Source of the DNA: Vitis vinifera
Taxonomy: Eukaryota > Streptophyta > Magnoliopsida > Vitales > Vitaceae
Reading direction: 5' to 3'
Length of the DNA stretch: 64,000 bases
Assembly: GCF_030704535.1 (NCBI RefSeq)
Contig: NC_081813.1
Coordinates: 2,264,501-2,328,500, forward strand
Numbering within the stretch: the stretch's first letter is position 1; the number at the start of each line of letters is the position of its first letter. Of this stretch, positions 1 through 12,699 are shown piece after piece. The translations under genes and the position numbers were made by a program. The notes under the pieces are model-generated. The model did no database searches. It had not been told where the DNA came from and saw nothing but the letters and a program-made list of their open reading frames with translations.

Positions 1-548
1 TGTTACATATTTAAAATCTAGAAGTTATCTGATAAAAGAAGTGTAGATTTCATTTTGCAGCAAATTCAATTTCTTTCTTTCTTTGGCAAGATGTGTAATG
101 CCATTTTGACACATCCAGAAAAGACAGTACGCATAAGCTTTTAGCACCAAGAGAAGATAAAAAAAATGTTATTTGGAAGTCCTCAAGTGTTAACTAGGAT
201 TTAATTGAGGTCAGTGACCATTTTTCAATCACAACATTATACAGATTTTTCTTAGTGAACACTGACTACTTCTGTGGGATTTCTGCTGAGGAATCATTCA
301 TGTGACTGTGATTATGTTTGAAGGCAAACCTTTGGAGCATTTTTTATCCTCCTGTTTTAATGATTCTTTTCTAATTGAAAACATTGTGCTTAATTCCTAT
401 CTTCTCACTTATGCAAGTATGAATTCTATTTAAATACAATGATGTTTGAGGTCTTTGCATCACAAGGAATTGATATGTACTATTTGTCTTTCTGGCTTAA
501 GTTAGGGCCTTGAACTAATCACTGGAATTTGTTTTACTTGCTTTTCAG

Positions 549-1387
549 TTATGGGACATTAATATGGACTCAGGCCCAGTTTCAACCTTCCAGGTTCATG
601 AATATTTAAGACCTAAGGTGAGCTTGCTTTCCTCAGAAAAGTCTTACACAGAACAACTTCTACATTACTCTCTGCATGCTAATTTTACCCTCTGTTTCTT
701 TCCTTCTCTCCAGTTGTGTGATTTATATGAAAATGATTCAATCTTTGATAAATTTGAATGTTGTCTGAGTGGTGATGGAATGCGTGTAGCTACAGGTTCT
801 TACAGGTCCGTTTTTTAAATTTTCTTTATCCACCATTGTTTCTTGAACCCTCTACCATGAGTACTAACATAAAATTGATGTGATCCCAGCAATCTTTTCC
901 GAGTTTTTGGTTGTTCCCCAGGGAGCACTGAGGCAACAACCTTGGAAGCCAGTAAAAATCCCATGAGGTATCCTTTCCAAAATGATTTGACAAGAATGGG
1001 ATGTGATGATCTTATGTATTAGTATTACTAATTACAGAAATGTTTGACTTGCCCTGTAGGAGACAAGTTCAAACCCCTTCGAGGCCTTCCAGATCCCTGA
1101 GCAGTATAACACGCGTTGTGAGGAGGGGTGAGTCTTTTCTTGTTCTCTTGCTTTCTCTCTATTCAAACCACAAATTTTTAAAATCGTCTTTTAAGCAATA
1201 TTTTCCCCCATTTCTCATATCCTTTTTCTATTCTGGGGAATCCGTGACAGGAGCCGATAGCCCAGGAGTTGATGCAAATGGAAATTCTTTTGATTTCACT
1301 ACAAAGTTGCTACATCTAGCATGGCACCCAAGTGAAAACTCAATCGCCTGCGCTGCTGCAAATAGCCTGTACATGTATTATGCATAA
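549..1387 (+). CDS. PP2A 55-kDa regulatory subunit B (B55), C-terminal exons
   Basis: This is the 3' part of a B-type regulatory subunit of protein phosphatase 2A, the WD40 propeller that gives the holoenzyme its substrate choice. I read five exons with GT/AG borders: 549-617, 714-805, 890-967, 1060-1127 and 1251-1387 (444 nt, 147 codons plus TAA, phases consistent). The spliced product begins [20 protein letters not shown], passes through [21 protein letters not shown] and [15 protein letters not shown], and ends [23 protein letters not shown]. These are the last WD repeats and the conserved C-terminus of plant B55 (Arabidopsis ATB-alpha/beta type). The start and earlier propeller blades lie left of the window, and positions 1-548 read as intron. 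Family assignment is firm; the paralogue is not resolved. Confidence 0.95.
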
Positions 1388-1890
1388 AGATGGTCGAGGA
1401 AGAAGAAATTGTATTTGCTTGGTTAACTTTTTTTGGGTCGCTGCCAGAGAAGGCTACCTTCCCTTTCCTGCCAATCAGCCAGTCGGAGGCTGCATCATCG
1501 AATCTTCAAATTCCCAACTGCCTCTTAAAAATCTGTATCACGGTGCTTTTAAGATCAAGGTCCAGAAGTGACTGTCCCAGAATCCATGAGGTAGCATCCT
1601 GTTCTTCCTCCCGGCTTGGCTGCTTGCTTTTGCCTTTTTTCCTTCCCTCCCCTTTCTTTCCTCCCAACCCCAACGCCTCCACCGTTTTCTTCTTTCTAAA
1701 TTCTCTTCAAAGAAAAAGATGCAGCTCTGTTGTTATTGTGTTGAGTTGATGATGAAGCCGAGAAAAAAAAAAAAAGAAAGTGATTGTAGCTCTCCTGCAA
1801 CCGAAAACTGAAGGATGTGCAATATTGCCAGTAGGGTTAAGATAATTGTAGTCTTTTTTATTTTTTTCTCTTCTTTGGTGGGAAGGAGCT
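1388..1890 (+). other. Probable 3' UTR of the B55 gene
   Basis: This stretch follows the B55 stop codon, is less AT-rich than what comes next, and is strongly pyrimidine-rich around 1610-1700. Short open frames here overlap the gene end and have no recognisable product. The 3' boundary is a guess from the change to AT-rich intergenic DNA; no clear AATAAA was identified. Confidence 0.45.
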
Positions 1891-2092
1891 GTTGTTGAAC
1901 TTTGCCTTGCAATTAATCTTAATTAATTTTTTCATATTGTTAAAACATCATTTGAGGATTGTTTTAATAATGTTTTTGACTTTAATTTACCCCCCCTTGT
2001 GCTTTTATTATTATTATTATGTTTTGTTTCCTTTGTATGCTATTTTCTTATCCCTAATTATTATTTTATTTTTTTTCATTTTTGTATAATTA

Positions 2093-2211
2093 GAGTGTGT
2101 TTGTGAGTGATTCTGGAAAATGTTTTTAACATTTTTAACACTTAAATGATAAAAATTTTCAAGTATTAAAAATATTAAAAACGTTTTTTAAAATCACTAT
2201 CAAACGAACTC
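2093..2211. mobile_element. Small MITE, Tourist/Harbinger-like
   Basis: The left end GAGTGTGTTTGTGAGTGATT and the right end AATCACTATCAAACGAACTC are imperfect inverted repeats. The 119-bp element is flanked by TTA on both sides (2090-2092 and 2212-2214). A 3-bp TTA/TAA target duplication is the habit of PIF/Harbinger MITEs, so that class is inferred. Related copies lie near 41066, 41186, 42440 and 56902. Confidence 0.65.
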
Positions 2212-3060
2212 TTAATCTATTGCAGACTAATTCGTGTTACACATACTTATATTCAATTTCATATGATTTATATATATATATATATATATATATGGTGACT
2301 TTTTTGAAATATTTTTTTTAATTACTCTAAAAACATTTAATTTATTTTTAGGAAATACATTTTTAAACATAGTTTGTTTCATTATATAATGGTTTTATTT
2401 CTTTCTACAATTTTTTAAATCAATGGCCTTATTAATGTTACTAGCAATGAAAATATTGTATGATGTATTTAAGGATAATGGGCAATAGTGTAATTATAAT
2501 TATGAAAGTGAACATTGGATATTAAATTAAAAGATAAAAAAAAAAAACTCCACTTTAATTCATGTAATTGTCCACTAAAATTATCTTAAATTCCATATTT
2601 ATTTATTTCAAAATTTTTATACCATCAAATATTTTTTATTTGAAATGAAAGTGACTTTTGAAAGCTATTTTGAAAAATTGAGCTTATTATTATTTTTTCT
2701 ATGTTTAAAAATAAAAAATAAAAAATAAATCTAAATTTGCACTAAATATATCATTTAAAGGGAAAATTTTATGATAAATAAAAATATTAAATTAAATTGG
2801 AAAATTATTTACTTTCTAAATAGTCTCTATGAAATGAGAAATTATGACTTTAAAATGATATAATTTCATTATAAACAAAATAATTATTTTAATTAATGAT
2901 ATAATTTTATTATATATAAATAATTTTTTATATAATTCAATTTTTTAAATATTTTATTTCTTTCTTTTTTTTCAAAATTCAAGATTTGAATTAATAATGA
3001 AAATGTTTAAAATAAAGAAATAAAAAGAATAAATTAATTTAATATAATTAAATTTAATTA
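2212..3060. other. AT-rich intergenic spacer
   Basis: This gap between the B55 and ATP synthase g genes holds a (TA)n microsatellite at about 2269-2293 and long A/T runs. I see no coding frame, RNA gene or recognisable element. Confidence 0.6.
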
Positions 3061-3180
3061 TATAAATTTTGATGTCCAATGAAGAAAATAAAAAAGGTGA
3101 AACGACTAGATTACCCTACAAAGCTTGAAATACAAGTCAAGATCTTCGTTCTTGATGGTTGCAGATCACTGAAGCTCTCT
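3061..3180 (+). other. Leader exon of the ATP synthase g gene
   Basis: A less AT-rich stretch ends in CTCTCT|GTAAGG, a good splice donor at 3181. The matching acceptor TGCACTGCCAG ends at 4961, 17 bases before the ATG. The leader intron therefore spans about 3181-4961. The transcription start is not defined. The intron start carries two copies of a CCGTTTGGTTGC-type motif (3267 and 3407). Confidence 0.55.
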
Positions 3181-4101
3181 GTAAGGTCTGTGTCTTCGTT
3201 TTCTCTTTTGCATTTTCGTGTTCATTTTCTTCTTGATGATATTTTATTAAATTTTATTTCTATATTCCGTTTGGTTGCCGAGAAATTTTCTTTATTTTCC
3301 AACGATTTCCCAGCTGCCAAACGTGGCATTGTTAGGTTTTGGTTCTTCTGTCACCGATCTGTGATTATTTTTCTTACGTGTCGTTTTGGTTGGCGTTTGA
3401 CACGCTCCGTTTGGTGGCTGGGAAAATGGAAGGAAACGGAACTGAAATTTGTTATTGTTTCTGATTTTGGTGATCTCACTGTTGTGGACTGATTGAGAAT
3501 GGCTTGGAGTTATGTTATCGTGTGATATAGGGATCTGAATCGGGGTAGGACTTGTAACCGTAGAGTTCTCCTAACTGAATAGGTTTTTGCATAGAATGAT
3601 GTACATAAAATACAATAGGGCAATTCAGTTCATATGTTAGAATTCAATGAGGCAATTCAATTTCAATGTGACGCCCAAGCATGTCCTTAGTAGTTGAAAA
3701 TGATTAAATCTCTTGATGTGTGGATTTCCTAGTATATTTTTCTGGTTATGTTTGATTATCTGCTGAGAAATTATTTCACTTCTAAGAAGAAAACTTCGTT
3801 GCAATGACTCATCTAAAACCTTTACATAAAAGCCATATTGGGCTGAGTAAGTGAAGGAAAACAAAAGGCGGCAGAATTTTCTGTCCTTTGGTTCCCGAGG
3901 ACTTCAAGCAAGCTAGTTGATATCTTCTTTTATTTTTATTTTTTTCATTTTTTTTTTTTTTTTTTAATTCCTTCTTATTCTTTTGGCTGTGTCTTTAGTT
4001 GGGTGCTAAAAACGATAATTAAAATAGAATAGTTCAATTTCATTTTTCTTAACCTACATTTCTGAACTACTAATCAGTGTTTCTGTGAACAATCTGAATT
4101 A

Positions 4102-4724
4102 TAGGGGTGTAAATTAAAGTCTCTTCGGTTGGTTTTTGAGTAAAAAATAAATTAAATCAATATAGTCAGTTTTATATGTGATAGAAACAGAACCGACCAG
4201 ATTTGGAGTGAAAAACCAAATCAAACCAAGCCTTTGAAGATTGATTTGGTTCGGTTTTTGTGGATCGGTTTCTATCCAACTTAATGGCCCTTTTTAGTCC
4301 TTAGCCCAATTGTAGATTTGTGTTTGTTTTGAGTCTAAAACTCATTAATTTGATTTTATATTAGGCCTTAAGTCTGATTTGTTTTTAAAATTGATTGAAA
4401 CCAACTTGGATTGGATGTTAAAAATATATTGAATGAATTTAGAATTAATTTAACTATAATATAAAAACAAGGAATTAATTTAATAGAATCTAATATGAAA
4501 AAATTTATCAAATATCAAACAATTATATATAGGTTTTAAAACATCGGTTTGGTCCCGTTTTTATTGGTTAGGAAACAAGAAAATCGAAAACCAAACTGAC
4601 AAGGTCAGTTTTCAAACTTCTCAAACTGAACCGACCTTTTTTATTATTGAAAGTTGAACCAATATGATCGGTTTTGGTTGGTTTGGATCGATTTGTCGGT
4701 TTTTTCAGTTTGCTTACATCCCTA
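4102..4724. mobile_element. Non-autonomous TIR element, hAT-like
   Basis: The block starts TAGGGGTGTAA (4102) and ends TTACATCCCTA (4714-4724), inverted termini typical of plant hAT-derived elements. Inside are many short AACCGAACC/GGTTTGGTT-type motifs in both orientations, and no coding capacity. A clean 8-bp target duplication is not seen. It sits in the leader intron of the ATP synthase g gene. Confidence 0.6.
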
Positions 4725-4978
4725 TTGGATTAGATATCGACTTGCTAAACATTTTTGAAATGGTTGAAGACCTTCCCATCAGAATAATGTTAATGATTGT
4801 GAATTCATTCTTTGTGTCTTATATGGGGCCAATGGTCCATGTCATGGAACTATTTGCATTTCTCTGAATTGTGTCAGTGAAGAATATTGCCTTTGACAGC
4901 TGAGCCGATTTTGCTAAACAAGTGTTTTGAAAATTAAATGTTTTGATTATTGCACTGCCAGGTTTAGTTTAAGCAGTC

Positions 4979-7099
4979 ATGGCATCAAAGTTAGTTCAGT
5001 TGCAAACAAAGGCTTGTAAAGCTTCACAGTTGGTGGCCAAGCATGCAAACTCCTACTACAAGGAGCTGTTGGAGGAGAATAAGCAGTACATCCAGGACCC
5101 ACCCACCATTCAAAAATGTGACCTATTGGCAAAGCAGTTATTTGCTACTCGTCTGGCCAGGTTCTTCTCTTGTGGAATCCTTATTCATTTGCAATTTACC
5201 TTTACTAATTTGGCTGGGTGCTACTAATTTGAATAAGCGTGCTACTGCATTGTTATTGAATGAATCGTAAAACCTCATCAACAAAAAATACAGGCCATAC
5301 TCAGGTATATAGGAAATATACAAAGCTAGCCACACTTAAGGAGAAGGAAAAATAAAAATTGAAATATAAATTAAAGAAAGCAAAAAAAAAAGAAAAAAGA
5401 AAAAAAAAAGAGAGTTTGAATGCAAACCATCTATGAAAATCATAAAAAGAAATGCCCAGAGCCCATATAGCTAGATTTTCCTGACTATATGATTCTTTCT
5501 AATAGCTTATGATTTAGAGTCTGCTGCATTTTTATCTGAATCTTGAAATATAAGATTATGATTTTGAATATGATTTGCTGGGTGAGTGTAGGAATATTTA
5601 GTGGGCCTGACTTTGTTCATGTCCTGGTGCATTTTGGTCTCTAAGAGAAATTAAATGATTCCATTTTGTTTACATAGCATTTGAAGGCAAATTATCCATA
5701 ATCTAGAATTGGGTCATTGAAGAGAGTCATACTATTGAAGCTTGGGAGGAAGTGTCAGGAGAAACCTAAAAACATGGGAAGAGAGTATTAGAAAATCACT
5801 TTGGTTTCTTTTCATTGGGAAAAGATCTATTTCATTCATAGGTGCTTGATGGGAAGAGTTCTTCAGAGTGGTGCATATTTATGATGTGGTGTAAGAGATG
5901 ATGTTGCACATTCTAGAAAAGAATGGGGTATCAACTAGATATGGGATGTGGTTTTGGACATTCATAATGGGCCTTATTTCAAATGACATGATCAAGGATC
6001 TGTATGATAGAACTGAGAATGATGAGATTACAGATAAATGACTTTGGGTTGTTTTCTAACAATATATTTTAGTTTCCAACTAGTTGTGTAAACTCTATGT
6101 TAAGAGTAAAAAAAAAAAATTTAAATGCTCAAAAAAATCAAAATATTTTGGGATAACATGTCAAGAACAATATATGTAATGTGACTTAGTGAAAGTAGGA
6201 TCAAGGGGATAATGGAAATGATGGCCCAGATATACCTAAAAAGCAACCATATTTGTTATCCATTATCTCAGATTTTTCTTTGATTCTTTTGTATGAAAGG
6301 CTGCCCCCTAACATGTGAGACTGATCGTGCTATATGATCAATAGTGCCTTCATTTTCATACTGAAATTATTGACAATTTTTCAATAATATACTATATATC
6401 TTTATTTTAGACCCTTAAATGTATATTGTGGCCATATATATTGTTGCTTCATGACATTTGATTCTATCTCTTAATGAATACTGTTGAAATCTATCATGGG
6501 TAGTGGGCATCAGATCTGGGAAAAGTTGAAAGATTAAGATTCATAGGTGTGATGACGTGTTTAAAATAAGATCTAGGACTCTAATTTTTTGAATAGTTTA
6601 GATGAATAGGTACCATCTCTTAAGAATTAAATCGTATGTTTCTGGATTGTGGTGAGAAGTGTTTTGTCCATGTCCACTTTTCTGTAGATAATATCAACAT
6701 AATTATATCCTTTTGGTCAATCTTAATTAGTGTTATGCAAAAGCAAACCAGGCTTTCAGGTATACTGTACAAGAATCTATGGCGATGTCATCATCTGAAA
6801 TGTGTGTTTAACTTATTTAGAAGTGTTCATCTAAGAATTGTCCATATTATGTTGTAAGCCTGGATTTTGAATTAATCAAACATCTAACATTAACTTGCTC
6901 CACTATTTGCAGTATTCCGGGCCGTTATGAAGCATTCTGGAAGGAACTTGGTTATATCAAGAACCTATGGAAGAATAGACAGGAGTTGAAGGTAGAGGAT
7001 GCTGGTATTGCTGCTCTGTTCGGACTTGAGTGCTATGCCTGGTTCTGCGGTGGTGAGATTGTGGGAAGAGGATTTACATTCACGGGATACTATGTCTGA
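4979..7099 (+). CDS. ATP20: Mitochondrial ATP synthase subunit g
   Basis: This encodes a small membrane subunit of the mitochondrial F1Fo-ATP synthase that sits in the Fo part and helps complex dimerisation and cristae shaping. The two coding exons are 4979-5160 and 6913-7099 (369 nt, 122 aa), joined in phase 2 (GCC AG|T ATT). The protein starts MASKLVQLQTKACKASQLVA, continues with PGRYEAFWKELGYIKNLWKN, and ends with a hydrophobic segment ALFGLECYAWFCGGEIVGRG containing small-residue (G-x-x-x-G-like) spacing and an acidic residue, a pattern known for subunit g. Length matches plant homologues. The first ATG after the leader-intron acceptor is used. An AATAAA at 7462 is a plausible poly(A) signal. 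The 1.75-kb intron between the exons has A-rich tracts and a possible LINE-tail remnant near 5280-5340. Subunit identity is from family recall. Confidence 0.9.
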
Positions 7100-7965
7100 G
7101 TGCCACTGCCTTAGGAGCAGGGTCTATGAGTTCCTGACAGTACTAAAGTCTTGATCTATGGGGTGATTTGTGTCGCCATCCAGGTTTTACACACAATTTT
7201 GTTTCTAGTGACAAAAATTTGAAGCTGATGAGTCAGCAAAATGTTTCCAGTTCAATAATAGCCTTTCCTGTTAAAGATTCATTTTCCTCATTGAAGGGGC
7301 TGACTTATTTGATAAATATGAGTCCGGTCATTATCCATGTTGCTTCTACTCATCTAAACATGCTTCATGAATCATGACTTTCTTTCTTTGAGTGGTGAGA
7401 GAGATTTGAACTTCCAATGCAGGCAATCTCTGGCAGGCAAGAAATAGCCAAAATCTGAGGAAATAAATTCTGGATTACTTGTAGATGAAAGGGGAACTTT
7501 GTCTATTATTCGGATTAGTGGTATAAAAGCTTGTCTTTAAAACACGCTTTTGCAGACTAATCTTCTCATGGAAACATCACAGGGGCCTCCTATAGATGCA
7601 AAGTGAAGAGGATCAAGTGATGCAAAATGGAATTTGGGCTCGAATACCTGGTTGCTGCATTGTTCTCTTATATGTTCCATATGCCTCAAAAGTAAGGTCT
7701 ATTGTTCTCTTGTTGCAGGAGCTGTTTGCTACATGATTCTCATTTATATCCCACGAGCCTTAAATGTCTAAGTCTATTGTTGTCTTCTTGTAGGAGCTCA
7801 AGGAATCGAATCAGGACGCCAATGGAGATAAAGACTTGTGTCACCAACAACATGGAGATGAAGCTAGTGAAGAATAAGAACATTAGCTTTTCTGATTCTC
7901 TCCAATCACCAATCCCTTTCCGTACATCAAGCCCAATTTGCCAGGTAAATTCCCACAAACCGAAC

Positions 7966-8202
7966 TTAATGTTTGGCTTCTAATAAATATTAAGGAAATA
8001 AAAGAAATGTTAAGAAAAAAAATCAAATATAATTTTAATTAGTTAGAAACTTGTATATTTTTAAATTATTTAATCTCTTATAGAAGAGTTAAAATAAATT
8101 GAATAAGTTTGAAGCAGCATATAAAATTACTTTATTCATTTTAAATTTATATTTGATTTTTCCTTTTTTTTTTTTTCATTCTCTGGTAACCAAACGCAGC
8201 CC
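7966..8202. mobile_element. MITE of the 'TGTTTGGTTCC' family (copy 1)
   Basis: The left end reads AATGTTTGGCTTCTAATAAA and the right end CTGGTAACCAAACGCAGCC, imperfect inverted repeats of each other. The AT-rich interior includes AATTATTTAATCTCTTATA, which recurs in copies at 12231, 55336 and 62698. No coding capacity. Confidence 0.55.
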
Positions 8203-11200
8203 AAAATTCTTAAGACTTTTATGTAGATGGGTTTCAGGTAGATAACAGGCACTGTGTATTGGTCACACCAAGCATGTAAATAAGGTTGGTCGTTCTTCTG
8301 ACCTTATTGACCTATTCTTACCGACCATTTAAGGCAGGCCAGTCCATAATATCTGGTAGGTGTTGTATGGTTGCATCAATCAAGACATACCTAATGACAA
8401 GAACAGAAAATTGTGATTAAAAACATGAAAGCTTTGGGTCAAATTGGCCTTTCTCTCAAAGAAAATATAAGATTTGGGGCTCATTCAGATATTGAACTAT
8501 TCTGAAGGCAGCTATGATGGAGGGGTCATCTTGGCACTGCCTTTAAATTGAGGTGGTTAAGCTTTAGACCAGAAAATAGTTTTCTAAGCCCAGTAACCAA
8601 TGGGCAGAACATAGTTAAGGATCATAAAAAGAAAGGGGGGTGTGGCCATAAAGATCAACCAATCAATAAAATCAAAGATGGACAAAGAATAATATCTTAT
8701 ACAAACCTACACCCACTTCAAAAAGTTGTATCTAACTGATTGTTGGATTGTTCTCTTCTATTTTTCTATCTTACGTAGTTACCCAGGACAAAAACCGACC
8801 CTCACTTGAACCCATGATTTTGAACCGAGCACACCCCTATGGCTTAAGAGAACCGCAAACTTATGAGCTCGGAGAGGCACTACACTTGACCCTATGAAAA
8901 TTGTGAAGAAAGAGACCCAATGCCTTGAGAGACATCACTTGACCCCCCTTTGAAAATTATGATGAAAGAGACCACGAGATACTTGTCGGAAGATATTTAA
9001 GGAGTACTCACATTCATATAACACACCATATTCTCAATTTAATTAGAAGGTACGCTGTGTGTACTGCGTATCATCATTCCCATTGAAAGTAAAAAATATA
9101 ATTACAACATTTCAGTGCGTCCACATTTATATATATATCTTTTTCATCATCTTTGTATATTATACCTTTAGGAACAAGTGATGAAATCCCAACCTGAAAC
9201 CGAAATCATGAATCATAACGAGGGAAAGCATGAGTGTCCTACCTACCTTATCCAACACGTGAGGGGAGGTGGTGAGAGTGAAAAGGGGGATGAGAGAGTG
9301 GCAGTGACTAGTGAGAAGGATGAAGGAAGAGCACGCCCATCTGAACCCCGCATTGCACGCGGGGCTTACGGGCTATGGAGTAAAGGACATTGACGCGACA
9401 GCTCAGACCTCCTCTGTCCCCACTCCTCATCATCATCCATTCCCCCATTGACAAAGGCTTTTAGGGTTCCATATGATTAAGCTAGGAGGTGGGTTTCAAT
9501 CCAATTATTTACTTTGTTTTCTATTGCACAACTCCTTCATAAATAAGTTATTTTTAGTCAATCCTACAACGTGAATTTCTTTATGTAGTAATCATTCATC
9601 TGAAGATAACCATAACCACAACCACAACCACAACCATACCTTACTCATCCTATTTTCTGACTCATTAAAAAATTAACCATTTACATAATATGTTACTTAC
9701 TTAATACGTTATATTTAAAACTTTATTTTTAATTTGATTATTATTTATTTCATATTTTAATTGATTTATTTGGTTGAAAATCTAGGTTTTGACATAATAT
9801 AAACGATATTCATTAACATAAGTTATCCCTTAAAATTATTAAATTTAGGAGGTTATTAGAAAAAATTAAATAAAAATTAGATTTAAAGTTAATGAATTTT
9901 GTCTTTATAAGTTTTTTTTTTAATTTATTGTATTTGTTTGCATGTAAAAATTCAATAATTAGTATATATTTTTAATTAATTTTAACTATATTTAAACTTT
10001 AAATATCTTTCATGGTAAAATAAATATTTAAAAAATTATTATTATTATTATTATTTTATTTTTTCTATTTTTAGTACTTCCTTGCAACCAAAATACCCAA
10101 TGGCCGATGGGTTCATTTGCACCCTAGTTGTGAAGAATTGTGAAGAATTTTAACGATACTCAATCATTTTTATTTGTTATTAGAATTGTTACTTGAACGA
10201 GTCGGTAGTTAACTCGCTCAACTCAAATCCCACTCAATTCAACTCTAAGCCCGAGGTACTCAAGTCAAGTCTAACACAACTTAATTTTTCTAAGATTTTC
10301 GGGTAAGTTAGGTCAAATTGATCAAGTTGGATAATTTAAAATGCTTCTATAATTGTTTTTTTTTTTTAAAAAAAAAAACTTTTTTACATATATTAATATG
10401 AAAATTTAAATAGTAAATAGAACAAAATTTCGAGATAACGATAAAAAATTAAAAATAAATTTATAATCTTTCTAAAAAAAATAAAAAAGCATATTATATA
10501 ATATAATTTGATATTTTTCTTAAAAATCTAAAAAAATAAATATTATTATATAAAATAATAAATATTGTTAAAAAAAACATTAAATCAAGTTCAGGTTAAG
10601 TTCGAGTTCTCTAAACTTTGAATTAAGTTAAATTAAATTGAGCTCAGATTGGAAAAAAAACATAACTCAAACTCAATCTAAATATTAAAAATGATTGTCC
10701 AAATCTATTCAAACATAAGGTTAGGTCATATCAATCCATTCAAGTTACACACCTATTTGTTATTTTCACTTACCTCCTTTTTTATTAAAAATACAGGAGA
10801 TATTTGATAAAATTTTAAATTAATAGTAATAAGATGTATTTAAGTCAAACCCCGGGTGAAGTGAGTGAAATTAACACAATTGAGAACCCTTATTCACTCT
10901 TAGTTCTAATATCAAAGACTGGGTTGTGGAACACCAAGATTTGAAGCAGTAAAGTTAAAATCAATTATTTTAATTTTCTTAAATATTTTTTTATAATTAA
11001 TTTGATACATATGAATCAATATAATCATCATTTTAAATTAGAATTTAAATAAAAATAATAATATTAGACTGAGATTAATACTGTCCATGTATTTTAAGGT
11101 TTAATATTTTGCAACAACAAAGATTTCCTAGTCGTCTACATAATCTTTTCTCTTAGGGAATGAAGTGGGTGAGCAAAAAGTAGCTCTTCAAGTGGGAACG

Positions 11201-11440
11201 AACAAGTCAGCCCTTCTTCTAAGGCTTAAACGCCTTTTGTAAGTCATTCAGACAATCAGACCCTGGTTTTTTAAGCCTGGTTGGACACTGTCCAATCAAG
11301 ACCAGGCTCCGATTATGGAGATCGAATGGGGCGAAGCCAATCGAAATAACAAAAATGTTTTATTCTTAAACTTTCTTTATGTTTTTTTTTTTTATTATTA
11401 TTATTATTTTCGCTTAGTCGCATATAAGAAATTTAGGCCG
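8203..11440. other. Intergenic region without a supported gene
   Basis: Between the ATP synthase g gene and the Dof gene. Visible content: an imperfect ~60-bp internal duplication at about 8880-8980 (CACTTGACCC...GAAAGAGACC), a GC-richer patch at 9200-9430 with a short CCCCGC/GCGGGG hairpin (9346-9364), an ACCACA run near 9615, and a repeat-like block (10190-10760) rich in CTCAACTCAA/AACTCAAACTC motifs. The 71-codon frame at 9178-9393 resembles nothing I know. The rest is AT-rich. Confidence 0.5.
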
Positions 11441-11444
11441 AATT

Positions 11445-12155
11445 AGGTAGCTTTTTTTAAAACAATTTTGAAAAATAGTATTTTAAAATCATTTTTAAAA
11501 ATTATTCTTTAATGTTTATAATACAAAAGTCTATTTAAAAAGTTACTGATTTGTTTGAAAATTATTTTTTAGAACAGTTTTGTACGATTCAAAACAAAAA
11601 ACATAAAAAAAAATATTTGATAATAAAAAACAATTTTTTATTCTATTCTTAAGAACATGGGTATTTTCAATATCTTTTATGTTATTTTTACTTGTTTTTT
11701 AAAGATTTTCTTAAGAAATAATTATACAAAATGTAGAATAATTAAAAATAAAACTCTAAATATAAAAATTATTTTTAAAAATATTAAAATTAAGTTAAAA
11801 ACAATTTAGGTTTTCAAACAGACTTTTGCTTTATAAAATTCAAATAATAATTTTTAAAAACTATTTTTCAAAATTGTTTTGGAAAATAGTTATCAAATAG
11901 AATCTAGAACATTTTTAACCTATTTTTTATATTTTTAAAATAATTTTTATATCTAATACTTTATTTTTATTGTTCTACATGCTTATATAATTATTTTTTA
12001 AATAATTTTAAAAAATAATTAAAAGATAATTTCTTAAAAGATTGTATTTTTTATTTTTAAAAAACAAAAAATAATTTCTATTTGTTAAATTTGTTGTTTT
12101 ATTTTTTATTCAAAGAAAAATAACTATTTTTGAAAACCATTTTTAAACATGCACT
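11445..12155. repeat. AT-rich palindromic MITE-like block
   Basis: Repeated motifs such as AAACAATTTTGAAAAATAG, TTTTTAAAAATTATT and ATATCTAATACTTTATTTTT appear in both orientations, and the same vocabulary recurs at 43455-43800. This looks like one or two nested, diverged MITEs. Borders and class are uncertain. Confidence 0.4.
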
Positions 12156-12230
12156 TAAGCTCATGAGACAGTTTACCCGGTGGAGGGTATTACCCCCACC
12201 CTGACGTTTAGGTCCCATATAGACTCTTAG

Positions 12231-12531
12231 GGTATGTTTGATTCCCAGAAAATACCAATAAAATAAAAAAAAATATAAAAAAAATGATTTTTTCATGTTT
12301 AATTATACTATAAAAAATATTTAAAAAATCAAATATAATTAAAACTAATTAAAATTTTATATATTTTTAAATTATTTAATCTTTATATCAATGAGTTAAA
12401 ATAAATAAAATGAGTTTAAAGCAGAAAAACAAAAAATTATTAACTTTTTTTTTTTTCTTTTCTTTTTTTTTTTCTACTTTTCTTTGTATTTTCTTTCCAT
12501 TTTCCTTCAAATTTTCGGAACAAACATAGCA
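12231..12531. mobile_element. MITE of the 'TGTTTGGTTCC' family (copy 2)
   Basis: The left terminus GGTATGTTTGATTCCCAGAA pairs with the right terminus TTTTCGGAACAAACATAGC. The interior shares AATTATTTAATCTTTATATC with the other copies. It ends in a long pyrimidine-rich run. No coding capacity. Confidence 0.6.
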
Positions 12532-12699
12532 TTAAGGGCTCGGAATGGTTGAACCTCATAGGAAATGAGCTTAGTGTGAAGCCAAGACCATGAATTTGGA
12601 TGGTATTAGTGAAGGGTATCATTGAAGTCAAAGTCGGTGGGTCGCCAAATCGAAGACTGACTTTCGATGAAACTGCATGATCAGAGCCGTTAATCACAC

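Noticed and set aside
5280..5440. Possible LINE 3' tail in the ATP synthase g intron
   Set aside because: AGGTATATAGGAAATATAC resembles LINE 3' ends, but no tail border or target duplication is clear, so it is not listed as a feature.
7702..7983. 93-codon frame downstream of ATP synthase g
   Set aside because: It runs into a MITE, overlaps an opposite-strand frame of equal length, and resembles no known protein.
9178..9393. 71-codon frame in a GC-richer patch
   Set aside because: No recognisable domain or splice signals; composition alone explains the open frame.
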